Counted from the stretch's first letter, positions 1 through 12,420 are shown. The stretch is DNA of 64,000 bases from Lithospermum erythrorhizon (GCA_019722365.1 JADFUC010001327.1:1-64000); one strand, 5' to 3'. Notes: generated by a model from the sequence alone, not told the origin. Program-made: numbers and translations.

Positions 1-640
1 ATCGTGTACTTCAGTTTCAGTTACGTATTGCTTTGGATTACGAGAGAAGGGTGATATCTTGAAGTATCTGAGAAGAATTAAAGATATTATTCTTGGTATA
101 TAGTGGAAGATGAAAGAGTTAATTTGTTTACGGGTACACCGATGCTAGTTTCCAAACTGACAAAGATGACTCTGGATTCCCGATGCAGTGCGTGTTTTTT
201 GTCTTAACGGGTGGGCCGGTATCTTTGGGAGAAGTTCAAAAAGAATGTTTATGTCGATTTATGATCTAAGTACATTGCTGACATCGGACTGACTGCAAAA
301 GAAACTTGTTGGATTAAGAAATTTCATTGGTTGAGCTTGGAATTGTGCCTAGCGTTAAAGGACCCGATCACCCGATTGTTATGTGGCAAATCTTTAGATT
401 GTGTTAACTCAAGTCAAGAAACCCGAACACACATCACAGCTACAAACACATACCCATGAAGTATCGCTTGATTAGATATATATACTTAATAGAGTAATAT
501 CAAAAGAAATGTAATACGATTTGCAACATATGCTAATATTGCCGACCTGTTACTGAGCCATTACAGGGCAAAGTATGATGAGCATGTAGCAGAACAAATC
601 ACACCGGTGGGTATTTAGGTTTGTGGGAGCTAGTATATCT
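1..640 (+). pseudogene. Copia retrotransposon RNase H / Pol C-terminus, decayed
   Basis: Short stretches in several + frames read like the C-terminal part of a Ty1/Copia Pol polyprotein. An ILKYLRR-type block lies near 57-84, an FCLNG block near 196-215 and a YDEHV tail near 577-600. These correspond in order to the start, middle and end of the RNase H region of plant Copia elements. Stops and frameshifts separate the blocks, so no protein is made. The rest of the element would lie left of the window. The LTR-like sequence beginning at 1476 could be its 3' LTR, but about 830 bases of unassigned sequence separate them. Confidence 0.7.
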
Positions 641-1031
641 ATCTTGTTATGTGAGCAAATAATTGAATAATATAGCTACTTATATTTCAATATATTTATT
701 TACTATGTTTGTGTGTTTATATGTTTTAATTTACATATAACCTATATTTATGCGATCGTTGAGTGAAAGTAAAACCCCCCAAGGGGGATCTATAGTTTCT
801 GGGGGCAACCTAAAGTGTTGACAAGAGAACCTCTTCGAGTCTAGAAACATAAGATAGCCATTTTTCTTGGTCAGATGCTGATAGTTTGGGGCGACTAGCA
901 TTTGATGACCAAACATAGTGATTGATTAGTGATCGATTTTCTTGTATCATGGGAGCTTATGAAACTAATCGTCATATGGACTGTTATTTTTGTATAACTA
1001 GGAGTTGGGTGATCGTTGTAAAAGGTATAGA

Positions 1032-1069
<38 letters not shown>

Positions 1070-1475
1070 CCTATGAGTTTACTTAGGCTATTAAGTTTAG
1101 CAAGCTATTATGTTTAGCAATTCTTAGACCTGCGTATATAACTATATATTTATATGAGTTGTATGCTTTGATTATATCAAGCGTCTCACGCCCTTAAAAA
1201 GCGGGAATCACGCCTGCAACATATGTTAGGTAACACGGTGAGTATAGCGGTAGGTATTGTATATTATAAATTTATCAAATCAGTCTACAAGAAATAGATT
1301 TAAAGTACCTCTCAATGAGTTTGGGACTGATTGATTTATGGGATGTAATAATTGCACGACTCATCAGTTCAACTCGATTAAAAGTACGTGGGTCAGCCTT
1401 CTTATAGTTAACTTTGCAACTAGAGAGATTGGGTAATAAAGAAATTGTAAATGTCGTCCAACGACAGAGTGTGAG
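641..1475. other. Non-coding AT-rich spacer
   Basis: No gene is recognised. It contains a TA microsatellite at 1034-1065. It may be the 3' untranslated part of the Copia element to its left, but I see no clear polypurine tract before 1476. Confidence 0.5.
1034..1065. repeat. (TA)n microsatellite
   Basis: An uninterrupted run of about 16 TA dinucleotides. Confidence 0.95.
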
Positions 1476-2290
1476 TGTTGGAAATCAATGAATATTGATT
1501 TCAATAATTATCTTTCCGTTGCGATAATTGTTGTAACAATTCATTCACTAAAAAATACTAATTGTTAATTACTAATTCAGTTCTCATGATAATATCGGGG
1601 TTATGTGATTGTTACATATCATACATAATTGTTATGACATTAATAATGATTAATTATATTATTATCACAGTATTATACGAGCCTAGAAGGTCACGCACAT
1701 ATAGTGATGTTGAATTATATTTCATGTATGAGGTGGAGCTATATTTGGTAAATTACTTGAAATTGATTGTAATCAATAAAATTTTTAATCGTATAATTTA
1801 CCTTAAGTGTAAAATATTAATTGGATGAACTTCCGAATGAATTAACTTGTTAGTTTAATTAATTAAATAGTTAGTTGAGCTTGTTAGTAACTTGTTAGCG
1901 TGTGCATTCTTGAGTTAGTTTAATTAAACAAAGCCAACTCATTAAACTATTGATTGACTTTTAGGTTAAATAATAAGACTCTATATATATGGGACTTATT
2001 AGGTTTTCATTTTCATGCAAAACCTAATCATCACCACCTCAAAATTTCACCCCCTCCATGGTAAGTAGCCGAACTTATCAAGTGTAGAACTTGATAGTTC
2101 TACTTTGATTTTTCCATCCAATTCCTACGTGTTCTAGCAAACTCAAATATAGTATTAAACCCCTACTGCGATATGGATCAACTAGAGGCATACTATTATA
2201 TAATTTGATAGAAATTGGATTTAAAAGGAGGCTTAAATGAATGATTCTTGGTGATTAATTTACGCTACACGTAAGTATTACTGGTATTAA
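1476..2290 (+). mobile_element. Copia-type LTR (left end clear, right end not defined)
   Basis: It begins with TGTTGGAAAT, a common Copia LTR start. A TATA box (ctctatatatatggg, 1979-1993) is followed by a leader with repeated AAAACCTAA, as expected for U3 and R. A second copy of its first 250 or so bases is present at 33577-33643 plus 41785-41985, where it is split by gypsy element 2, which confirms that this is a dispersed repeat. I could not see a matching CA end, so the right limit is approximate. Confidence 0.6.
1979..1993 (+). promoter_or_regulatory. LTR TATA box
   Basis: CTCTATATATATGGG lies about 500 bases into the LTR, in the position expected for the U3 promoter. Transcription would start roughly 25-35 bases downstream. 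Confidence 0.5.
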
Positions 2291-2945
2291 ATATATTGCA
2301 ATATATGTCGTAGATATGATATTAGAACCAATTAAATTGATCATGATATGCATATTTTTTTAAGTTTAATCAAGATTATGCATGAGATTTCCTTGGCTTC
2401 TTTATGGATTTGAGTGTGGCGCTCAAATTGTGCTCTTTATCTCGCGCTCAGTCGGTGTTTCACGAGCATTACAAAGCATGTGGAGATTGATTGTCATTTT
2501 CCTCGAGATCCTATTTTTGGAAGGAACAATTCGAGACCTCACATGTTTCTACTAATGAAAGCGGTTGGGTGATATTTCATAAGTCTCTTGGTCGGAAACA
2601 ACTTGAATTTTACTTCTTTAGTTGGACATTCATGATCTTCATGCCCCAACTTAAGGTGATATTGGAGTATATTGTATATTTCATACTATTAGTGTGTATT
2701 ATTGCATGCAGGCTTTTGAATATATAGGCCCATAAGTCATTTTTCTATGGGGTGTATATATTGTAAGGTTATTATCCCAATATTCAAGTGAGAGCTTTAT
2801 ATTGTACAAATATGACTTTGAGAATTATTGTAACGATAATATGTTCAAATGGGACCAAACAATATATTTATAGAATAACTTTTTGGCGGTTACTAAATAT
2901 TTAATATTTTTATACCATTTCTAATCTACCCTCGATATTAAGAAT
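2291..2945. other. Non-coding, unassigned
   Basis: No recognisable gene or RNA. The open stretch at 2491-2727 shows no family motif and is probably chance. Confidence 0.5.
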
Positions 2946-3183
2946 TGTTGTAAGAATATAATTAAGAGAAATATAAATAGGTAGAGAATAAAGAGAAAAA
3001 GGAGAAAAAATTTTGTGCCTCATATTGATACATTCTGAGGGTGGATATTTATAGGTTTCAAGATACAATACATATGGTATAACTTGAAAAATAAGTACCC
3101 TAATTTCTTTCTAATCAGTATCTAACTTTCATAAACAAGATGACTTAGTGTACAAAATGAGAACATCCGTTATTTCCGTAACA
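2946..3183 (-). mobile_element. Copia 3' LTR, 238 bp, reverse orientation
   Basis: Read on the - strand it starts TGTTACGGAAATAA and ends TTACAACA, so it has TG..CA ends. It is preceded (+ coordinates 3184-3194) by a purine tract, AAGTGGGGGAA on the - strand, the expected polypurine primer site. A related fragment occurs at 27357-27482. It follows directly after the Copia RNase H tail that stops at 3416, so it is the 3' LTR of that reverse element. Confidence 0.75.
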
Positions 3184-3415
3184 TTCCCCCACTTGGATGT
3201 CTAATCAACAAAGAATGTATCGTTAAAACCTTACTAGCAAAAAATACGTCTAGGGATAAAAATCTATTAATAGAAAAAATAGTAAGTATTCTTGACATCT
3301 TAGCATTACATGTTGCCTCATTTAAAACCTTATTAAGGGAAAACCTATTTGGGGCAAAATATTGATTAAAGGGAAAAAGTACAATCATAGTAATTAACCC
3401 CCTCATGACCCCACG

Positions 3416-4300
3416 TCACTTAGCATCCATTAGTCGACGTAGTCCCATACTTTTGATTAACTTCTCGAATATTGAGTTAGGGAGTGACTTAGTGAAAATA
3501 TTTGGATTATCACTTAAAAAGCAATTTAATTGAAAGCAGTTCATTCTTTTGAAGATCATGGCTAGAGAAGAACACCAATATATTTTGTTATATCTCATTT
3601 GATATGTCTCCATTTAGCGTATAGCATCTACAATTATCATCATAAAGATCGTCGGGACCAACTTTTTATTTTTATAAATCCGCGAGAGTAATATGGATCT
3701 CTGCATCACGTCCGCAACCAAACACATTCAACTTTTCTTGTGTTTGAAGAAGATTTTGCGTGTTTGGATGATGTTGTTGATATAGTTTATTTCATACATC
3801 ACCATAAAATACATCGCTACCGTATGTGATCTTCAATCTGGTCGTATAAAGTATTATTTCTTCACATAACTAATTTCTTAGAAATTGATTATGTTCTACT
3901 GGAATAATCTCATATCCATTGTACATTTAACTTCATTCTGATAGCAGCCGTGTTTAATATTTACTCCTAATATGTCAGCTAACTTCAATAGTACTTATAT
4001 ATAGTAGTTCGGGACCAAATAATTCTTCTGTATTTTCTCTAGGAATTAATGGACCATTATTCACATCTAATGATATTATAATGCGTTAGGTGCTTTCGAT
4101 GTGAAGCCCAACCCGCGGCCATTTCATTTCAAATTTCTTCTTCTAGAACTTTAAAACTCTTGGAAGCTCCACAGGAGTTCCAATAATATTTAAATCATAA
4201 ACATAAATCGTCATTTCAAACTTTTCTCACGATCTTTACACGTAAATACAACGCCATGTAAAATTATTCATATAACCATCTTTGGTTAAATAGTCACCTA
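3416..4300 (-). pseudogene. Copia Pol: reverse transcriptase and RNase H remnant
   Basis: On the - strand, reading from about 4220 down to 3416, broken frames give an LNIIGTP block typical of the second half of Copia reverse transcriptase, then RNase H sequence, ending in a clear tail DNPNIFTKSLPNSIFEKL followed by GLRRLMDAK and a stop at 3416-3418. In plant Copia elements this tail is the last conserved block before the 3' LTR. Several stops and indels interrupt it, so it is a pseudogene. The gag, protease and integrase parts are not recognisable to the right. Confidence 0.75.
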
Positions 4301-5640
4301 AGCCCTCTGGAGCAAACTGAGTGAAATAAAAGATTATGTTTCTTTTTAGATATGTTTCGAATTGGTATACCATTAAAAAACGCACCAAGAAAAACTCAGT
4401 GGAAAAAAACTCAGTGAAGGGACAAAGTGTACAATGCATATCATATATCTCACGATGAGATAATCGGTATAGATTATTCAAGAGTAGAATATCAAATAAC
4501 TGTACAAGTCTTTGTTAATATTGCATGATTATACAATCATTATAGTAGTTGTAAGATATACATTAGAATTGGTACTTGAAGACCAAATTCATGTCTTCGG
4601 GCGAGATAAATTATCTCTTATGAATGTATTTAATTGAGATTAAATATTTCTCTGATATATCCATCACGATGTGAATTTATACTTACATGTACAATTTGTC
4701 ATGTATATATCTTAGAATGTATTTATTCCAAATGGAATTAATAAACTCTTGTGTGATAATAGAGAACTCTACAGGTATGAATTTATTACGTACTTGATTG
4801 GCTTGTATATACCTTTATAAGGTATTTAAGTTCATCGATTATAAACATATTGTTTAACAATTGGTATTCTCACAGGGAGTTCTTGTGCTAACTTATTCGT
4901 GATAAACAGTCATTTGAGAACTCTTCAGGAATCTCTATTATAATAGATATTCATTAACATCATAAATATTTAGACATCTGAAAATAAGTGTAAGATCAAT
5001 ATCAATTTAAAATTAATAATTCAAATGTCTCATACCACATAATAAGTAAACAAATAGATCATACAATCACATAGGATATATTATAAAACAAAGTTAAACA
5101 CGTATGATATACTATCGGTATACTTGTATATTCATGTGATATTGAATATAATGATAATGCAAATCAATGTCACAATAATGCGATTCGAGCTTCTGTCAAT
5201 GCATCCAGAATAGAACAATTTATTCAAATATTTCTCATATTAACTCAAGCGAGTTAAGTTTTGAAATATTTCTTTAGAAATATAAATACTTACATGTGTT
5301 CATGTATACTTATTTCTTAGCATGCTATAGCATAAGTTATATACACATTTCAAGAGGCTATATTTTGTTGTTACTACCCGAACAAATACAATTGTGGTAC
5401 CTATCAGCAATATATATGACACTTTATAATGCATTTAATGCTTTCGGGTACAAATATTTTGTGGCCAATCTAACTTGGTTATTTTATAAATATTCGTATA
5501 TCTTTTCGTATCATATTCGTTGGAAGATCATTCGCGTTTCTTCAAGAATTAAGATTTGATGTTTTCAGTTTAAACTGACGGTTTTCGATAAGGAAGTTAA
5601 GCAGATGGTAGAATTGGTCGTTGGTGTTTTAGGTGAGAGT
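4301..5640. other. AT-rich sequence without recognisable gene
   Basis: Small open frames occur on both strands (for example 5296-5559 on +), but none shows a known motif or a splice-supported structure. It may be decayed upstream parts of the reverse Copia element. Confidence 0.5.
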
Positions 5641-6412
5641 AAAATTTTACTTTTTTCACATTTTACGAAGATATTTTTAATGCTTTTCCTCATTTTATTG
5701 CCCCTCCTATAATCTTCTCAAACCAAAACCCATCTCCACCCCAAACCTTCTTCCCCACACCCCAGCAACCGATTAAATCGAAGAGCTAGGATTTGGAACA
5801 AATGGGTCAGAAACTAAAGGTGAACCAAGTGCATCCTCCATGGCTCTACGCACCTCCAAAGCTTATGAGATCTCTCCAGGGAGTATAAAACAGCTAGGTC
5901 TTTAGCATTATCCATTGATGAATTTGAGGATCCAAATAACCCCAAATTCAATAAATATTAATTTTTGGGTTCAAGATTAGATTTTTGGGGAAAAGAAAAC
6001 AATTTGGGGTTTTGATCAAAAACGATGAATAGGGTCTGGAGATTTTTACGTAAGAGGAAAATATAGGTTGTGATTAGAATTTGCTATAGGGGTGTAGAGC
6101 TTCCGAAATATCATTCATTTTGCAGTTTTGCAGAGGTGTGAAAAAAATATGGAGTATTTTTCCTTATTTATTTATTTGCTTTGAAGATTGAATTGAATAA
6201 TAAATTGAAGTAAAATCTCAAGAATCTCGAAAAAAATTGAGACTTTCGAGCCCTATTGAATGGGATTTGTTGGGTGAGTGGGAGGTGAAGGTTTGGGGTG
6301 GAGGTGGGGATGGTTTTGGGAAGATAATAGGGAAGGATTATTGATTTATATAACTGTGAAATGATGAAAAGATAAAATCCTTATGAAAATGAAAAAGTGT
6401 GAAAAATTCAAT
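5640..6412. mobile_element. Element with long imperfect terminal inverted repeats (MULE/MITE-like)
   Basis: The left arm (about 5648-5770), with TTTTTTCACATTTTACGAAG and a CCAAACCTTCTTCCCCACAC tract, pairs with the reverse complement of the right arm (about 6265-6412), with GGAGGTGAAGGTTTGG and AAAAAGTGTGAAAAATTC. The arms are about 120-150 bases long and imperfect. The middle has no intact reading frame. Long arms and a short AT-rich interior suggest a non-autonomous Mutator-like element. I could not define a target duplication. Confidence 0.55.
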
Positions 6413-6729
6413 ATCGGCCCTTGAAGTCGCACATGATGACCAATTTAAGCCTGAGGAATTACGGTGATCGAAAGCAGTGAGGTGGAGCTAGGATGATCAA
6501 ATGGTACTGGCAGTGATGTTTTAGTGGCGTTCGCACTTATTTCATTAGACTTGAGTCTAAATTTCTCACACTTATATAGTGAGTTTAGTTTACTCTTGAT
6601 TGCGTATTTTTCTGCTTTTTGGAGTCGTTCATAAAATATTTCTATTCACTTAAGGAGATGGGCTTGATCCTCGTATTATTTTCTTGATATAGAGGCTGTA
6701 CATGAAGGTCGTATGCAAAGAGGTGAGAA

Positions 6730-7680
6730 TCGTTATAATCACTTGAGCAGAGTCACCTAGAAATGCGATGGACGGCTCGGTTTAAACTAGCATTTATCCA
6801 AAATTTGATCTGATTAAAATTCTAGAAAAAAAGCGATTATGTTTTTTTTTTAAATTCTAAATGAGGGGGTGATATCTCTCCTTGACTCATATATATACAA
6901 CGTATCTCAAAAGACAAGGCTAAAAAGAATGCGAATCTGAAAATAATTGAAATAATTTAAAGTGCGAAAATGAAATCTGATAATCAAGAAAGGTTGGCCT
7001 GACAAAAGCGAGGCTATGAGGATCCTCGGCCACAGATACTCACTTTAGCCACTGGAATATAAACTCTCAAACGGCCTCTCATTGACACAGCACAAATGAA
7101 ATCTTTGCCCAAGCGAATAGGGGTGTAAGCCGCGAGGCTTAGTAAGCTTTAACACGGAGGGGTGAAGCTTAAAAGTAAAATGCAAGTAAGGGCAGTCGAT
7201 AGATATAGTAGTCAAATATGAATTAAATATGTATAGCTTCACCCACGAGGAACTATAATAAGGCCATATCATAAAATTTCAAAGAAGATTACCGAAAGCG
7301 TAACGTGTCAGCATATATAATCTGAGTCTTGTCGTACGTCGCGGGGAATAAAATCACGAGGCTGACGACAAGCTATAACTCACAAATGCATTCGGTAAAG
7401 TATCTCACCGTATCTAAACATTATGCGATCTACAATGCGCGTATGATCGGTCAGGTCACTGAGGAATGGACCAATCATTATGCTTCGCTCTTATACCGTA
7501 GTATAAAGGGCCAATAGCTAATCAATGCCACTTGGCGACAAAAGGTCATGAATAATCACTTGCCCCAGCTCTTATCTGCAGAAGTATAAGAGCCGAACAG
7601 CGCTTATACAGTATAAAGCCAAGCAGGAGTGGAGCGTTTGCTTGAAGGTCTAAGCAGCCGAATAAGACAAATAACAACCC
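6730..7680 (-). mobile_element. Gypsy LTR fragment, reverse orientation
   Basis: Its sequence is the reverse complement of the right half of the LTR seen intact at 60644-63501. The clearest match is GAGGATCCTCGGCCACAGATACTC at 7018-7041, shared with the corresponding block near 63119-63134, followed by the CACAAATGAAAT block. The LTR end (rc of ..GTCGTTACA) is degraded near 6735. Only about 950 of about 2,500 bases are present. It is joined through unassigned sequence to the pol fragment at 7835-9145, of the same orientation. Confidence 0.7.
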
Positions 7681-7834
7681 CGTTGGATACTCCAAAATGT
7701 CAATTACTACTCCAACTTGCAAATCACTACAAAAAAGCTTCACGCCCTCTGACTCGATTATAAATCTGATTCTAACCTTACAACCTTCCCAAGTAAAAGG
7801 TCCCCAGGTAAACACTTTAAGGTGGGTCAAACTA

Positions 7835-9145
7835 ACACAATTAGCTGTAAATGCACAGTGAATCTCGCGTGCAGTGCGATAGTGGGGATCTTTCAGCTGG
7901 TTTCAGGGCCCCGTCCATTACGTCTAATAGGTAGGAAATGAGCCGACTTAAGTAGCCTATCGCGATGCGGATCCATCGTATCGCCTCGACATCCTAGAGC
8001 CCCAAACCACGAAGTCCATGGTAATATTCTCCCGTGTCAGCCGGGGAATGGAAGAGTGCACTTAGCAAAACCCGTAGGATGCCTATCTTTCGGCCCAACC
8101 GCTGTTGAAAAACCAAGCGCTTTGCCACGAACTTCTAGATCTTCTCTTTCATTCCGGCCACCAATAAGTCAACCTCAAATCCCGGTACATCTTCGTGCTA
8201 CCCGGGTGCACGCTATAGGGAGCATTATGAGCCTCATCAAGAATCTCCCTCACCGAACTCTTCAGTCTGATTTACCGCCGCTGATCTACCGTCCATCCTC
8301 GAGCTCCACTCTCGTCAACCGTGAAATCGATGCGCATTTCTGCGTCCTACTAATAACTGCGGAGTCTCTCTTATCTCGGCTAGCTGCGACTCTGGGTCGA
8401 TCCAGCCCAATTAGAACTACCGTATAGGCGAAAATCTAAAATCGCTACAGAAGCATCAAAATCGACTCTCAAGCTGTTTTCATCTCTATCTACGGATCCT
8501 TTGATTTCTCCTTTCTACTCGGCGCGTCGGCTCACTACGTTTTCCTTTTCGGGTGGTACTCCGTAGTCAGTCGTAATAAGCCCGATGAACTCGTTCACTC
8601 CTGCACCGAATTCAAATCTACATCGAGGAGATATTTCAAACTCTTATGATTAGTAAAAATCTAACATTTAACCCCGTAAAGATAGTGTCTCCACAATTTC
8701 ACACATAAAGACTATCGCCCATTGCTTCAAGATATAGATCGGATAGTTAACTTTTAGTGCTTTTCAATTGTGATCCGGTATTGCTAACAGGGCGTGAGTC
8801 AACTCGCTGGCATCACGAAGTAGTCCTCGCTTGATAAATGCATCCCAAAATAAAGGGAACCCTTTTCATCAACTTGGTCAATGGCGTTGCTATCAAAGAT
8901 AATTCCTTGATGAATCTCCTATAGTAACGGCTAACCCCAAAGGAAACTCCTCGCCTCAGTCAGCGCTCATTAAGGGCGCTCCCAGTGTTCCACTGACTCC
9001 ATACGTGGATGTATGAAATACCTCGCCGGAAATAACGTGTCGAGGTACGCCGCCAACGGAAGGAACTCACATTTGGAAAACTTGGCATACAGCGAGGTCT
9101 TGTCTCGAAGTCCTCGGCCACGATTTGGCAAATGCCACATGGTGG
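7835..9145 (-). pseudogene. Ty3/gypsy Pol fragment: RT end, RNase H, integrase
   Basis: On the - strand, going from 9145 to 7835, the order is the C-terminal part of reverse transcriptase (about 9145-8870, with a YAKFSKCEF block), RNase H (about 8720-8440), the integrase zinc-binding region (about 8420-8160, with a [19 protein letters not shown] block) and the start of the integrase core (about 8060-7835). Each block matches element 1 read on +, at 13260-13440, 13700-13930, 14030-14280 and 14430-14540. Frames are broken throughout. The open + frame at 8056-8427 is only its antisense. The fragment is cut at the RT end by the unrelated sequence starting at about 9146. Confidence 0.8.
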
Positions 9146-10190
9146 AGTTACTTTTATTGTTCTATTTATATGTTCCTTTTGTTTTGGATGTATGGTGGTG
9201 TGACGTATGAGGCTTAGTTCGTTTATATTGACGTGTCTTTGTGATACGTCGTCGCTATTGTATTGACAGTTGGTCGTATGTTGTGTTCGTTAAACAATCC
9301 ATCTTGTTTGTGTTGATTAGCGGGTATTTACGCTGTGTTTTTCTACTTGCGGATATTTACGCTTCTATTTGCGGGTATATACGCTAAATGTGACGTGTAG
9401 GGTTCTTAAGAATATTTGTCGCAAAAAACTTACCCAAAGGGGGAGTTTGTTAGTGCATTATAGTTGGCAGTGTTTATTTAGTCACGACTGACCGTCCTTG
9501 ATAGATGGAAGTAACTATTCGAAGCCGACATGATGCTCACGCGGATTATGTTTCCATGGTGAAGAGGATCTCGGAGGATCTAGAAGATACGATTTGGTGA
9601 AGACATGGGCATGACTTGTAGATCAAGTAACAGAAGATGCACGTCTGAAATAAATAAAAGAGTATATATTGGTAGGAAAGCGTTATTAATTGCAAGAAGG
9701 AAAGGATTCATTTATCGTAATGAGATGGAAGTTTTAAGTTTTGTACCAATATTTGCTATAAACGGTGCATGTGCACAAGTGTAGGATGAATGTACGGAGT
9801 ATTACTATAAACTCCTTTAGTTATTGTACAAGCTATGCGTGACACGCAGATTCTGTGATTTTTATTCTTCACGAAGATCATTGTAGTTCTCTACTTACTA
9901 GGGATAGTAGTGTATAGTGAAGGATAGGGTGTTATAGTCGAGGGAGCTGAACATACATTCGTTGAGTAGAATATGGCGAAGAGAATGGGGAGCATTGAGT
10001 AAGATTGTTTGTAATTATTGATCATATTGAAATCCTTCATTGGGCAATACGCACTCCCGAGCGTAAGAGTCTTTGTTTAGCAGGCGGGATTATCAGCTGT
10101 GTTTATTTATTTATTTTTTGATATTTGTTTACTCTGTGATTTGTTGCTTTGGTCATTGAGTCCTTGAGTTGGTCCTTTGCGGAGAGGTTA
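9146..10190 (+). mobile_element. 3' end of another LTR retrotransposon: polypurine tract plus truncated LTR
   Basis: AAAGGGGGA (9436-9444) is a typical polypurine tract, and TGTTAGTGC starting at 9448 looks like an LTR start. The LTR-like sequence runs on to about 10190, where it meets the interior of the gypsy element 1 5' LTR without any visible LTR end. The superfamily is not certain; a Copia element is my best guess from the TGTTAG start. No coding sequence of it was recognised in 9146-9435. Confidence 0.5.
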
Positions 10191-10741
10191 CACAATTTCA
10201 ATATTATGCATCTCGTTCACGTATGGTAAGTTCACCCCCTGTGTTAAGTGTTCACTTAGGCTTCGCGAGCTACGCCCGCACCCCATTTATGGGCGGCATT
10301 TTAAATTTGTGCCGGGGTTGTGGGCGGCTGAGATTGAGCAGGGAGGCGGTTGGAGGATTTGTTCAGTGGCTAGGTGAGCATCGGGTGGCAGAGGATCCTG
10401 TGATCCTAATTTTGATGTGTTGTATTTATTTTTTTTTATTGTACTTATTTTTCAAACTTGCTTATCGGCAGTTGTCCGCTTTGTAGTATAGTACTTATTC
10501 TCTTTGTAGCCTTGCCGACGTACTATTATTGGGATATATTTGTATATATATATAGAGTTGGATTTGGTTAGATATCATCGATGGATTTGTAAAATTTTAA
10601 AGTATCATTTGAGAATATTAATGGAAATCAAATTTTTGGATTAAGCAGTAGTTTTTAAAGGCGAGTAGATCCGTCGGTTTGGTGACTACGGTGTTCGGAT
10701 TATAATGATTACCGCTCAATTGGCCGACTGGGGGCGGAGTG
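10190..10741 (+). mobile_element. 5' LTR remnant of gypsy element 1 (right end only)
   Basis: It corresponds to about 62950-63501 of the intact solo LTR: TATGGTAAGTTCACCC, GGCGGCATTT, AGCATCGGGTGGCAGAGGAT and GGATATATTTGTATATATAT occur in the same order. The normal TGTAATAACCCG start and the first 1.9 kb are absent. Confidence 0.8.
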
Positions 10742-10750
10742 GATTTATAA

Positions 10751-10772
10751 TTTTGGTGATATCGAGCTTAGG
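10751..10772 (+). other. Primer binding site of gypsy element 1 (degraded)
   Basis: TTTTGGTGATATCGAGCTTA resembles the tRNA-Met complementary TGGTATCAGAGC plus its usual trailing sequence. It lies just after the LTR end and carries small insertions. Confidence 0.55.
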
Positions 10773-10894
10773 TTTCATATTACTTGGGTTATACGTATTG
10801 GTTGTGTGTCGAAACATTTTCTTTGAGTCGTTGTGAGTGGTGTCTTTTTGTTAAAAGTCAAAGGTCCTTTTCTTTTGTTGCGTAGGCGTTGAGG

Positions 10895-11925
10895 ATGCCA
10901 CCCGGAGTTCACGGTAGGGGTAGAGCGAGAGAGGTCTTCAGGAGGCTGGGGAGGCCGGTGGTAGAGGTATAGGCTGTTGATGAGTCTGGCGTGGACGTGA
11001 GGTCGAGGTGCATTCTTATGAGTATGTGGGGAGGAGGAGGTAGACCTTGGAGGAGGAGTGTGAATGCTCGGTGGCGGCGGCGGGGAGGTCGAATTCGAGG
11101 TAAGTTGTTTAACCGGTTTTGTGAAGATCCTCCGGGGGTTCGCTTGAGCAGGCTATTGAGTTAAATCCGGGACATGGGGAGATGCATTTTTAGCCCGATG
11201 GGGATTGTGGGCGAGATGAGAGTGAAGTTCTTGCCTGGAGCTTCACGAGAGTGCCGTGGTGGGAGAACTTGGTGCCTCCTTATTTGCGAGAGGGAGATCG
11301 TGTTTCTGGGGCGATTTGTTGAGCTTTTTCGGAGGCAATAGCAAGACCCATGGCAGCTTTGGAGAGAGAGCTGATTTCGGGGTTCGAGGTCAGTGGAGGA
11401 GTACGAGAGAGCAGTTCGGTGTTATTAATGTAGGCCTACTTTCACGTGTTTATCCGGTAGAGGCGAAGAGGATCAGTAGATTCAAGGATGGGTTGATGTG
11501 GGAGATACGTCAGCCGATTTCGCGATGGTTTTTACCGGTTTCCGTGTTGTGAGAATCTGACAGAAGATGGAAATGGAGTTAAACCCGAGGCGTGGATAGG
11601 AGAATCGACACGAGACTTTTGATTCGACCGGCTACTAGGCTAGAGTTCGAGGACGGACAGCCCAGTCGTCACAGGCGGGGAGATTAGGCCCCGGTGCTCA
11701 TTGGTTCGCCGAGTTATTCTACCGGCTCGCCTGGCGGTAGGGGCGCTACTTGAGATCCGATGGGGGTCGAGTAGTCTTAGGGGGTTCGGGGAGAAGTATC
11801 CATTTGTTACCGTTCGCGGTCGGTGGGCCACCGAGCCGGCCGGGATTACCGGGGAGAGGGTGGTCGTATGTTATCGATGCTATTGGCAGGGACATCGGCG
11901 AAGGATTACCCAGTTTCTTAGAGAG
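10895..11925 (+). pseudogene. Gypsy element 1 gag with CCHC zinc knuckle
   Basis: The start ATG at 10895 gives MPPGVHGRGRAR, typical of the basic Gly/Arg-rich gag start in this clade. A zinc knuckle is recognisable near 11868-11905 (CYRC..GH; the final Cys is not in frame). The capsid region between them is interrupted by frameshifts. Gag would form the particle that packages element RNA. The open frames on the opposite strand here (11640-12144) are antisense shadows. Confidence 0.7.
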
Positions 11926-12129
11926 AGAGAGTGCTAGTACTTGGCCTTGAGTTCGACTGCCGAGAGAGCGGGTATGGCAGGAGTCGTGGTGGTCGTTTGG
12001 GGTGGCCGTGCGAGGCCGGGGGATATGGAGTTGGAGGACCTCGGAGAAGGCTTGCCCGTGGAGTACCCGGCTGGCGGGCCAGTCGAGGCGGTCGTACCGT
12101 TCTTCGTCGGGAGACGCGGGATACCCCAG

Positions 12130-12420
12130 TGGTGGCCAGTACATTATTACGTATGATATTGAGGCCGGGGTTTTGTTTGATTACATTTCTGGCATTCTTT
12201 TATTTCTCGAGTTTTATTTTACGCATTATGATTTATGTTGTGTGCTTTGCTGTTCCACTTGAGATTACGACACCCGATGGAGTCGGTTGTGGTTAGAGTT
12301 GTATTTAAAGACTTTCCTTTTGATTATATGTGGTGATTGTGAATTACATCAATTTACTTCCATTTGAGTTATGCGATTTTATTGCTTATCTTGGGTATGG
12401 ATTGGTTGGGGAAATATCAT
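12130..12420 (+). pseudogene. Gypsy element 1 aspartic protease remnant
   Basis: A YDIEAGVLFD segment at about 12150-12181 corresponds to the strand before the catalytic Asp of retroviral-type protease. The DSGA-type motif itself is disrupted here. A later block, LLPFEL near 12355 followed by a YGLVGE segment, is a degraded form of the LLPFELSDFDLILGMDWLG block that is intact in element 2 (37603-37659). This domain would cleave the Gag-Pol polyprotein. Confidence 0.65.

Noticed and set aside
8056..8427. 123-codon open frame on +
   Set aside because: Exact antisense of the reversed gypsy integrase zinc-binding region; the same antisense pattern occurs at 14188-14433.
11746..12144. 132-codon open frame on -
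   Set aside because: Antisense to the GC-rich gag of gypsy element 1.
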